NCBI GenBank assembly: GCA_016713865.1
Contig: JADJOG010000006.1
Span: forward strand, 53,833-117,832
Reading direction: 5' to 3'
Source of the DNA: Flavobacteriales bacterium
GTDB lineage: Bacteria; Bacteroidota; Bacteroidia; Flavobacteriales_F; PHOS-HE28
DNA length: 64,000 bases
The notes beneath the pieces were generated by a model, which saw nothing but the letters and a program-made list of their open reading frames with translations, searched no databases and was not told the DNA's origin. This document shows, one piece after another, positions 18,401-24,997 of the stretch. Both the position numbers and the translations under genes were made by a program. How positions within the stretch are numbered: the first letter of the stretch is position 1; each line of letters begins with the position of its first letter.

Positions 18401-19417
18401 ATGAGGATTCTTCTTCCGCTACTGGCCTTATCGCTCATCGGCTGCGGCCAACGTCCTGAATGGGTCACGCTCGAGGGCAAGGCACAAGGCAGCACTTTCC
18501 GCATCGTGTACCTCGATTCGCTTGGCCGCGATCTCGCTCAGCCGGTCGATAGCGTATTCCGTGTGATCGATCGCAGCCTCAGCTTATGGGATAGCACAAG
18601 CACCGTCACGGCCTTCAATGCAGCGGCGGATTCATTCGCCACCACCGACCGCCACTTCCAAGTGATGCTCGCGCTCGCACGCCAGCAATGGATGGCCACC
18701 GATGGCGCCTTTGATCCCACCGTGCTGCCACTGGTGCGCGCATGGGGCTTGGGCAAAGAAGGCCGCGCAGCAATCGACACCGCTGCGGTCGATAGCCTCA
18801 TGCGCTGCGTGGGCATGCCGCGCATCTACATCCCCGATAGCTGGGAGCGCACCAATGAACTCGCGCCGCTCATCTTCCGCAAGAGCGCTCCCTGCGTTCA
18901 GTTCGACCCGAATGGCATCGCGCAGGGGTACACTGTTGATATGCTCGTTCTGCTCTTGCGCCAGCGCGGCATCGAGCGCATGATGGTTGAAGTAGGTGGT
19001 GAGGTGCGCGCCGTTGGCCTTAATGAGCGCAGCGAGCCGTGGACCATCCAGATCGATAAGCCCGTTGATGGTGATGCGCATGTGCAGCAGACCGTGGTGC
19101 CCTTGAGGGACCGCAGCCTGGCCACAAGCGGCAACTACCGCAAATTCATCGAGGTGGATGGCAAGCGCTACGGCCATACGATAGACCCGCGCACCGGCCG
19201 TCCTGCCATGAATGACCTCTTGAGCGCCTCCGTGATCGCCGATGATTGCGCAACAGCAGACGCGCTCGGCACGGCGCTCATGGTCATGGGCACTGCAGAC
19301 GCCAAGCAATGGTTGATAACGCACCCCGAAGTGCAGGGCTTTCTGATCAGCGACGACGGGAGCGGCGGGTACGCGATCTGGGTCACGCCCGGTTGGCCGG
19401 AACCCGCAATGAAGTGA
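18401..19417 (+). CDS. apbE: FAD:protein FMN transferase (ApbE), lipoprotein
   Basis: ApbE attaches FMN from FAD to threonines in SGAT-type motifs; the obvious targets are NqrB and NqrC just upstream. I start at ATG 18401 because MRILLPLLALSLIGCG is a lipoprotein signal with lipobox LIGC. The mature protein shows QGSTFRIVY, FDPTVLPLVRAWGLG, the FDPNGIAQGYTVDML flavin/Mg block, VEVGGEVRAVG and HTIDPRTGRP, then DALGTALMVMG. These cover the FAD- and metal-binding residues of the family. The length of 338 residues is normal. It is separated from nqrF by the hairpin but its position is the classic one for nqr maturation. Confidence 0.95.
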   Translation: MRILLPLLALSLIGCGQRPEWVTLEGKAQGSTFRIVYLDSLGRDLAQPVDSVFRVIDRSLSLWDSTSTVTAFNAAADSFATTDRHFQVMLALARQQWMATDGAFDPTVLPLVRAWGLGKEGRAAIDTAAVDSLMRCVGMPRIYIPDSWERTNELAPLIFRKSAPCVQFDPNGIAQGYTVDMLVLLLRQRGIERMMVEVGGEVRAVGLNERSEPWTIQIDKPVDGDAHVQQTVVPLRDRSLATSGNYRKFIEVDGKRYGHTIDPRTGRPAMNDLLSASVIADDCATADALGTALMVMGTADAKQWLITHPEVQGFLISDDGSGGYAIWVTPGWPEPAMK

Positions 19418-19472
19418 GTTGTTGTACGGCTGGTTGAGCCCAGTTTCGCACAACCCAGCCGGGTGCCATGCA

Positions 19473-19503
19473 TTGCATTGTCTTCCATCAACGGCTACAT
19501 TTG
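19473..19503 (+). promoter_or_regulatory. Predicted promoter of the outer-membrane barrel gene
   Basis: TACATTTG (19496-19503) fits the TAnnTTTG -7 consensus, with TTG at 19473-19475 twenty bases upstream as the -33 element. It lies 41 bases before the ATG at 19545. Confidence 0.55.
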
Positions 19504-19544
19504 GCATCCGAAGCCCCGAAAGCTCACGACTAAATCACTTCAAG

Positions 19545-20315
19545 ATGAAGAAGCTCATTGCTATCGCGCTCGTACTGTTGGCCTTGCCTGCTGCACGCGC
19601 TCAGTCCGAACCGAGCATCGCCAGCGCGCTATTCAGCCCGAAGCGGATCGTGAAGACCAACTTGGCTGGCTACGCGTGGCTCTCCGCCAGCCTCAACTAC
19701 GAGCAGAAGACCGGTTTGAAGACCTCGGTGGGCTTGCTCTCGGGGTACAAATTCCCCAGCGTGATCAAGGTTGAAGCGATCGGCGAGCTTGATGGAGAAC
19801 GCCAGACCTACGCAGGCGAGGTTGAGCCGAAGGGCTTTTTCGTGAACCCCTATTTCCGCTACTACACCAGAGAGACCTTCAAGGGCTTCTACGTGGAAGC
19901 CGTCGTGCGCTACTTCGATTACAATTTCCTGGTGCCCTACGATTACGACAAGAACGGAAGAATCATATCTGCCAATCTCGATGGCACGGCCTCCGCGTTC
20001 GGTGGTGGTTTGGGGCTCGGTGTCCAGTTCGCGATTGCGCCACGCGTGTACATGGACATCAACGCTGGCTTCGGCGTGGGCATGGGCAACATCCACCTGG
20101 AAACGAACGACCCGAACCTGGAATTGGAGGACTACCAATCCATCAAGCGCAACATCGAGCAATACGAGGACCGTGCTGACATCAAGGTGTTCCTACTGGA
20201 TGATATCCTTACGGACCCCAAGGCCTACGCCTCCGATACCAAGGCCTGGGCCGATTTCGAGAACAAGATGTTCCCGATGATGCGCGGCGCCATCAGCATC
20301 GGCTATGCGTTCTGA
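19545..20315 (+). CDS. Outer-membrane beta-barrel protein, DUF3575-like
   Basis: A 256-residue exported protein starting MKKLIAIALVLLALPAARAQ, a clear signal peptide that fixes the start at 19545. Alternating hydrophobic and aromatic strands (LSASLNYEQKTGLKTSVGLL, FFVNPYFRYYTRETFKGFYVEAVVRYF, GGGLGLGVQFAIAPRVYMDINAGFGVG) and the final GAISIGYAF ending in Phe indicate a barrel in the outer membrane, resembling DUF3575 proteins. Function is unknown. The gene stands alone between a promoter-like box and a strong terminator. Confidence 0.75.
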   Translation: MKKLIAIALVLLALPAARAQSEPSIASALFSPKRIVKTNLAGYAWLSASLNYEQKTGLKTSVGLLSGYKFPSVIKVEAIGELDGERQTYAGEVEPKGFFVNPYFRYYTRETFKGFYVEAVVRYFDYNFLVPYDYDKNGRIISANLDGTASAFGGGLGLGVQFAIAPRVYMDINAGFGVGMGNIHLETNDPNLELEDYQSIKRNIEQYEDRADIKVFLLDDILTDPKAYASDTKAWADFENKMFPMMRGAISIGYAF

Positions 20316-20337
20316 ACATCTGAAACCGATCGTGATG

Positions 20338-20370
20338 AAGGCCCCGGAATAATCCGGGGCCTTCTTCTTT
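20338..20370 (+). terminator. Rho-independent terminator
   Basis: Stem AAGGCCCCGGA / TCCGGGGCCTT (11 bp) with loop ATAA, followed by CTTCTTT. It stands 22 bases after the barrel gene stop and is a strong intrinsic terminator. Confidence 0.85.
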
Positions 20371-20392
20371 CGCGGCCACCGACCTTCGCTCC

Positions 20393-21205
20393 ATGCGATA
20401 CATCCTGCCAGCACTGCTGCTTGTTTCCTGCACGGACCGTCAGCCAAGGCCCGCCGCATCTCCTAATCACTCGCTGCGCGACGATCTAGCCCACCTCTAC
20501 GCCGACGAGCAGCTCACAGGCTCCTTCATCGGCTACGACGCGCAGCGCGATAGCTGGCTCTTCATCGATAGCGCGCGCTGCGATTCAGCTTCGTTACCCG
20601 CCAGCACCTTCAAGATCCTTGGCACCCTCATCGGTCTCGAGAGCGGTGTGCTGCCCGACAGCAATCATGTGATCGCGTGGGATGGCCACGACTATGGTCG
20701 TCCGGCCGCGAACCGCGACATCACCTTGAGCCAAGCCTACGACGCCAGCGTTTACTGGTATTATCGCGAGACCGTGCGGAGCATTGGTCCAGCTGGCTTC
20801 AAGCACTGGCTCGATACCATCGGCTATGGCAATGCCGACACAACAGGCGGCTACGATCAATGCTGGGTGAGGGGAGGACTGCGCATCACCCCGCGCCAGC
20901 AGATCGCTTTTCTGCGGAAGGTGCAAGCCGAAGAACTGCCCTTTAGCGCGCGCACCTATGCACTCGCAAAAGCCATCATGGTTCGCGAGGACACGCTTGG
21001 CCACGTGATGCGAGCCAAGACCGGCTGGGCCATGGGCGACGCGGGCAGTATCGGCTGGTACGTGGGCTGGGTTGAAGCGCCGGATCGTGCGCCCTACTTC
21101 TTCGCCAACCGTGTTAGCACCAGCGATACCGCGCACGCCACATTCGCGCAGGCGAGGATCGATATCGCGAAGGCGGTGCTGAGGGAGGAAGGGGTTTGGC
21201 CGTAG
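20393..21205 (+). CDS. Class D (OXA-type) beta-lactamase, putative lipoprotein
   Basis: A 270-residue serine beta-lactamase of class D. The catalytic motif is Ser71-Thr-Phe-Lys74 in PASTFKILG; a Ser119-containing SVYW block, the YGN motif at 145-147 and KTG at 209-211 complete the class D set. MRYILPALLLVSCTD looks like a lipoprotein signal with Cys13. In this family a carbamylated Lys74 acts as general base and the enzyme hydrolyses penicillins and related drugs; a penicillin-sensor role is an alternative. It is divergent from clinical OXA enzymes as far as can be judged. It has no mobile element at its side, so it is probably chromosomal and intrinsic, though it borders a scrambled region. 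Confidence 0.85.
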   Translation: MRYILPALLLVSCTDRQPRPAASPNHSLRDDLAHLYADEQLTGSFIGYDAQRDSWLFIDSARCDSASLPASTFKILGTLIGLESGVLPDSNHVIAWDGHDYGRPAANRDITLSQAYDASVYWYYRETVRSIGPAGFKHWLDTIGYGNADTTGGYDQCWVRGGLRITPRQQIAFLRKVQAEELPFSARTYALAKAIMVREDTLGHVMRAKTGWAMGDAGSIGWYVGWVEAPDRAPYFFANRVSTSDTAHATFAQARIDIAKAVLREEGVWP

Positions 21206-21215
21206 CAGCAGCCAT

Positions 21216-21332
21216 GGCAAGCTGGGCGCCTTCGCCAACGCCGAGAAGTCGGAGTACTTCGTGGAGGCCGAGGCCGATGTGAAAGCGGCCGCGCTCGATC
21301 CCTCGGACAAGCAACCGATCAAGCTGGTGTAA
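21216..21332 (+). pseudogene. 3' remnant of an unidentified gene
   Basis: Directly after the beta-lactamase stop, another frame reads GKLGAFANAEKSEYFVEAEA and continues to DKQPIKLV followed by a stop at 21330. Codon choice and composition look coding, but no start or N-terminal domain is present. It resembles the tail of a displaced gene; I cannot name the family. It is followed by a run of eight Gs around 21359, which may mark a rearrangement or contig junction. Confidence 0.35.
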
Positions 21333-21782
21333 GAGCCAATGGCAGGCCGGGGCCGGGCGGGGGGGGCCCGTTGCTGAATCGATTGAGACGAGTGCGCGAT
21401 GAGGATGAGGATGGAGCGCGGTTATTGAAGATCAACGCTCCTTTTTCAAGCCATCAACTAACGGCGCTGAACGCTCCTTTCGGCTGGGCCAGTCGGCCGC
21501 AAAACCAACGCGGGGACCATATCGGTCCCCGCGTCTTGAACTGCAAAGGTCTGACGACCTTCGGCCGTCAAGCGGTTGCAGCGCGGTGTCGGTGCCCCTT
21601 GGTCACCCGCGTTCCGCAGTTCCCAGCAGAAGCCGGGCATGGCGGTGTTCACTGATCCAGGATACCGGTTGGGTGTAGTTGTTAGGTAACGAGGCTCCCG
21701 GAACCAGCGGGGTAGTTGAAGCTGTAGTCGAAACGGGAAGCGTAGCCACTTACGGCCTTCATTTCGAATGGACGGGCAACGC
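21333..21782. other. Intergenic patchwork without a confident gene
   Basis: About 450 bases with no gene I can support. It holds a G-rich run (21355-21367), two copies of the short word AACGCTCCTTT (near 21438 and 21469), a strong hairpin at 21508-21534, and on the minus strand a short frame (about 21682-21789) ending SFNYPAGSGSLVT that could be the tail of a lost gene. The 5' boundary of the methyltransferase remnant lies at its right edge. Confidence 0.4.
21508..21534 (-). terminator. Hairpin, probable intrinsic terminator
   Basis: Perfect 11-bp stem ACGCGGGGACC / GGTCCCCGCGT with a five-base loop. Read on the minus strand it is followed by TGGTTTT, so it would stop leftward transcription from the short minus-strand frame ending at 21682; the plus strand has only CTTG after it. 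Confidence 0.6.
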
Positions 21783-22618
21783 CGTCCATCCTTCGCGAAC
21801 TACTTCCAATACATCCAACTGCAACTGTCCTTTCCCGGAGGCGTCATCCGACCGAAGGAGGGGTGGTTGGGGCATTTGGACGCGGCGGATGGAGCAGCGA
21901 ACGAGCGGCAGTCGCAGCGGATTGCAGTACAATGTGGTTGCGCGGGTCTTAAATGCAGCGGATTACGGCATTCCGCAGCAACGTGAACGTGTGTTCATCG
22001 TAGGGTTCCGGGCTGACAGCGGCCAACGGTGGTCCTTTCCCGAGGCGACGCACTCCTACGCTGCTCTCTTGCGAGCCCAGTTCGCAACCAGGAGTATTGG
22101 CAAGCGCATGACGTGCGGAAGTCTGAACGCGAACGGCACCCTCGCGCTGTACCGGCTCGGAAGCAGCGCGTCGCGGCGAGTCAGACGAAGCATCGCTACA
22201 GCCTTGGCTGACCGTTCGTGATGCCATCGGCGACCTCCCAGACCCGAGGAGCCGGGCAGCCCGCACTATTCTCAATCACAACTACCAGCCGGGTGCGAAA
22301 CCATATCCCGGGCATACCGGCAGTCAATTGGATCTGCCGGCGAAGACGCTGAAAGCAGGCGATCACAGAGTACCTGGAGGAGAGAACATGATCGACTACG
22401 GAGATGGTACTTACCGGTACTTCTCGGTGCGTGAGAGCGCCAGGCTGCAGACCTTCCCAGATGGGTATCTCTTCCATGGTTCATGGACCGAGACCATGCG
22501 GCAATTGGGCAACGCGGTTCCGGTGCGCTTGGCGAACGCCGTAGGTGCATCTGTCGCGGTGCAGTTACTTTCGGCGAGCGAGTCGCGCCTCAAGGCGCGT
22601 CCTCTCCGTAGAGCTTGA
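21783..22618 (+). pseudogene. C5-cytosine DNA methyltransferase, 5'-truncated and frameshifted
   Basis: The C-terminal part of a DNA (cytosine-5) methyltransferase is spread over three frames: SFANYFQYIQLQLSFPG (21783 on), SGSRSGLQYNVVARVLNAADYGIPQQRERVFIVGFR (about 21910-22020), EYWQAHDVRKSERERHPRAV ... TKHRYSLG (to 22210), then PWLTVRDAIGDLPDP ... LPAKTLKAGDHRVPGGENMI ... YFSVRESARLQTFPDGY ... RQLGNAVPV to the stop at 22618. These are the target-recognition region and motifs IX-X. Motif I (SAM binding) and motif IV with the catalytic Cys, which should lie upstream, are absent, so the remnant cannot be active as written. Its stop overlaps the start of the downstream endonuclease gene by three bases, as in a normal restriction-modification operon. 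Confidence 0.82.
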
Positions 22619-23223
22619 AGAAGATTAGTACTTACAACCCGCTGGACAAGGCCAACCTTGGTGCCAGTGTGGCCACTGCATTGCTCGGCCAGGAACTGCA
22701 GCCCTTGGGTGGTTTGTCACGCTTTCATGGTGCAGGGGTGTATGCGCTCTATTACCATGGTCGATTTGCCGCATACGCTGGCATCCGTTCAGTCAAGGGA
22801 GAGCGGGAAATACCCATCTACGTCGGCAAGGCTGTTCCAGCAGGTGCACGCAAGGGTGACGTGGGCTTGAATGATGAACCGGGCGAGGTGCTTTACAAGC
22901 GTCTCAAGGAACATTCGGACAGCATCACGGCAGCCAGCAACCTCCGCATCGAGGATTTCTCCTGCCGCTATTTGGTGGTGGATGATATCTGGATCCCGCT
23001 GGGCGAGGCGCTGGTGATTGCTCGCTTCAGCCCACTCTGGAATAACCTCATTGATGGGTTTGGCAACCATGACCCAGGGAAGGGGCGCTATGCTGGGCTA
23101 AGACCGCGCTGGGACACGCTGCATCCGGGAAGGAAATGGGCGCTGAAGTGCCAGGAGCGTACAGAGACGATGGAGCAGATTGAGCGAGAGGTGGTAGCAC
23201 ATTTGAAAGCAATGAGGAAGTAG
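22615..23223 (+). CDS. Eco29kI-like GIY-YIG type II restriction endonuclease
   Basis: A 202-residue protein resembling the Eco29kI family of GIY-YIG restriction enzymes, which cut CCGCGG in the reference system. GVYALYYHG is the GIY strand, IPIYVGKAVP the YIG strand, LYKRLKEHSDSI supplies the catalytic Arg helix, and LGEALVIARFSPLWNNLI provides the catalytic Glu and Asn. The frame appears undamaged. The start is TTG at 22615, overlapping the methyltransferase stop (TTGA), which suggests translational coupling. Recognition site cannot be inferred safely from sequence alone. An intact nuclease beside a broken methyltransferase is unusual and is taken up in the findings. Confidence 0.82.
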   Translation: MKKISTYNPLDKANLGASVATALLGQELQPLGGLSRFHGAGVYALYYHGRFAAYAGIRSVKGEREIPIYVGKAVPAGARKGDVGLNDEPGEVLYKRLKEHSDSITAASNLRIEDFSCRYLVVDDIWIPLGEALVIARFSPLWNNLIDGFGNHDPGKGRYAGLRPRWDTLHPGRKWALKCQERTETMEQIEREVVAHLKAMRK

Positions 23224-23225
23224 AC

Positions 23226-23384
23226 TTTGTGATTCCACAGGGTCCGCTTCGCGAGACCGCTGCCGGAGTTGGGGACACCTGCATGGGCTTAGATGAAGAG
23301 GCCATTTTAGTCGTCGTTGTGCAATCTCGGCTTCAATCCGCAGGAGACCACTGCGGAGTTTTATAAGACCCTGCGCATGCCTAA
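23226..23384 (+). repeat. Two degenerate copies of a roughly 70-95 bp repeat
   Basis: Two diverged units follow the endonuclease gene: one around 23228-23292 (CACAGGGTCCGCTTCGCGAG core) and one around 23301-23384 (GTGCAATCTCGGCTTC ... CCGCAGG ... CCTGCGCATGCCTA). A third, better preserved copy lies at 23885-23985, with GTGCAATAACGGCTTC, GCCGCAGGGACCGCTGAGCG, GAGACCGCTGC and CCTGCGCAGGCCTA. The copies bracket the truncated gene at 23385-23900. Confidence 0.5.
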
Positions 23385-23900
23385 AGCAGTCGCAGCGGCG
23401 ACCTAATCGACCTGCAGACCTACACCAGCCCGGCCAAGAACCACTGGCTGTGCGTCACCACCACCAACAAGAAGCACACGCTGCAGAACTTCCTCATGCA
23501 CATCCATGCCCGCGAAGGATTCTTCGGGCTGCAACCGAGCTACGAGGGCCTCAGTTTCCTCTTCCCCCCGCATTTCCTCACGCGCTACCGCGAGCGCAGC
23601 GGCACCGGCGCTACAGCCGCCCTCGATAACCTCATCGCATTCTTTTACCGCAACCCTAGCACCACCGCTATGCGCACCGGCAAGGAGCACCTCGGCTTCC
23701 CGGCTTTCATCGGCGCGGTGCCCGATGGTTATGTGCTGGGAACCTTGCACTTCGATGAGGGCTACCACCGGTGCCGCACCTTCGTGAGCCACGCACAGGC
23801 CTTCCCGAACCAAGCGGAGCAATGGGAGGGACTGGCCGCCCTGCACGAATTTCAATGCCGCTACCCGAAGCTGTTCGCGCAGCTGAAGAAGCCATTCTAG
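23385..23900 (+). pseudogene. Unknown protein, 5'-truncated
   Basis: The frame is open from 23385 without an upstream start and reads GDLIDLQTYTSPAKNHWLCV ... FPPHFLTRYRERSG ... LDNLIAFFYRNPST ... LHEFQCRYPKLFAQLKKPF. An internal ATG at 23496 would give 134 residues, but the coding-like sequence before it argues that the true start has been lost. The HFLTRYRER motif resembles blocks seen in some toxin or nuclease families, but this is not enough for an assignment. It lies between imperfect repeat copies, consistent with a rearranged remnant. Confidence 0.45.
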
Positions 23901-23985
23901 CAGGTGTGGTGCAATAACGGCTTCGTGCCGCAGGGACCGCTGAGCGAGACCGCTGCGGGAGTATCATGAGCCCCTGCGCAGGCCT
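23885..23985 (+). repeat. Third copy of the repeat at 23226-23384
   Basis: This copy overlaps the end of the truncated gene (GCCATTCTAG, compare GCCATTTTAG at 23303) and continues through CGGCTTCGTGCCGCAGGGAC to CCTGCGCAGGCCTAGA. The shared order of short words with the upstream copies indicates duplication rather than chance. Confidence 0.5.
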
Positions 23986-23994
23986 AGAGCCACA

Positions 23995-24177
23995 CTACAA
24001 TTGACCGAGGTCTGGGTCATTTGAATTTGGAATTGGAGGGACAATCTTTATCCCAGTCCGCTTCTCCATTTCTTCAAATGAAATAACCTCTGTCTTTGTT
24101 GTTACGCGATTCATTGCATGCCTTTGAAATGTCCTCCATACTGAACCCAACCTGTGGAACTCCATCGACCTTAACAA
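23995..24177 (-). CDS. Small protein, unknown, in AT-rich cluster
   Basis: A 60-residue frame ending SFEEMEKRTGIKIVPPIPNSNDPDLGQL. It begins eight bases after the stop of the larger unknown gene on the same strand and shares its visibly AT-rich composition, so it is likely the last gene of a small acquired unit. No domain is recognised. Confidence 0.4.
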   Translation of the reverse strand: MLRSMEFHRLGSVWRTFQRHAMNRVTTKTEVISFEEMEKRTGIKIVPPIPNSNDPDLGQL

Positions 24178-24185
24178 GGAGTTTG

Positions 24186-24997
24186 TTATGCGCCACCCTT
24201 CTGTTCGTTACGCATCATCTGCACGAACACTGAAGCTAACACACACATGTTGTAGTCCCGTTCGAAGTCAAGTGGAACGCTTGTGATATTGTAGACTCGA
24301 TTTTTGCGGTCGAATTTGGGATAGCTATACGACACTCCTGTGTCTACCTCTAGCAGTTGCGATTTTATTCTATCCCAGAGAAAGAGCTTCTTAAAGCTAT
24401 CTACAACTCGTAGCGCGTGTTTGTAGTTGTTGTACTCCTTGCGATCATCGAGATCTTTCGCCATCACGTGCATTCCATACTGCATGGCGCGCAGAGAATC
24501 TTCCATTCGCGGCAAGAGGTCAGCTAATACGTTGTCCGGAGGATTCACTGCTGCATAGAAAATGAATCGCCCGTAAGTCCATTCACTGCCGTCTATGCGC
24601 TCGAAAAGAAAATCCAAACTCCTTGGGTCCATAGCATGGCGTTCAATATCCGCATAGAGCCTCTTCTCGATCATGAAACCGTAAGCGCTTCCAAGATATT
24701 GACGCTATTGGGATTTTCAATGAGTGAAGTGGCATGCGCCCTCAGAGCATGAACCAAGCTGAACAACGTCTCAATACAATGGAAGTATGTACTCCGCATG
24801 TCCAGCGCCATCGTTCTGTGGAAATAGCCTTCATCACCTGGAAAGTAGTAGGCCCTTAGGTCCTCCTCAGAGTACTTGCTCCCCAGATTTTCATGGAAGT
24901 ACTTCTCTTGATTGTGATAACTATAATGTAATAGGTGCGCCTTATGGAAGTGATGCAAATGGTTGTAGCTAGCGAAGAAGAGAGAATTGTCAACCAT
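24186..24997 (-). CDS. Unknown protein of about 270 residues, AT-rich, frameshifted
   Basis: Two abutting frames (24671-24997 and 24186-24674) make one protein if one G is restored near 24679, giving ILEALTGFMIEKRLYADIE across the join. The first half is rich in His, Tyr and Phe (FFASYNHLHHFHKAHLLHYS, YHNQEKYFHENLG), the second predicted helical (LRAMQYGMHVMAKDLDDRKE, ALRVVDSFKKLFLW). The N-terminus overlaps the ftsK stop by eight bases, so it is translated from the ftsK transcript or placed there by insertion. Base composition is clearly lower in GC than its neighbours, a sign of transfer. No family is recognised. Confidence 0.5.
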
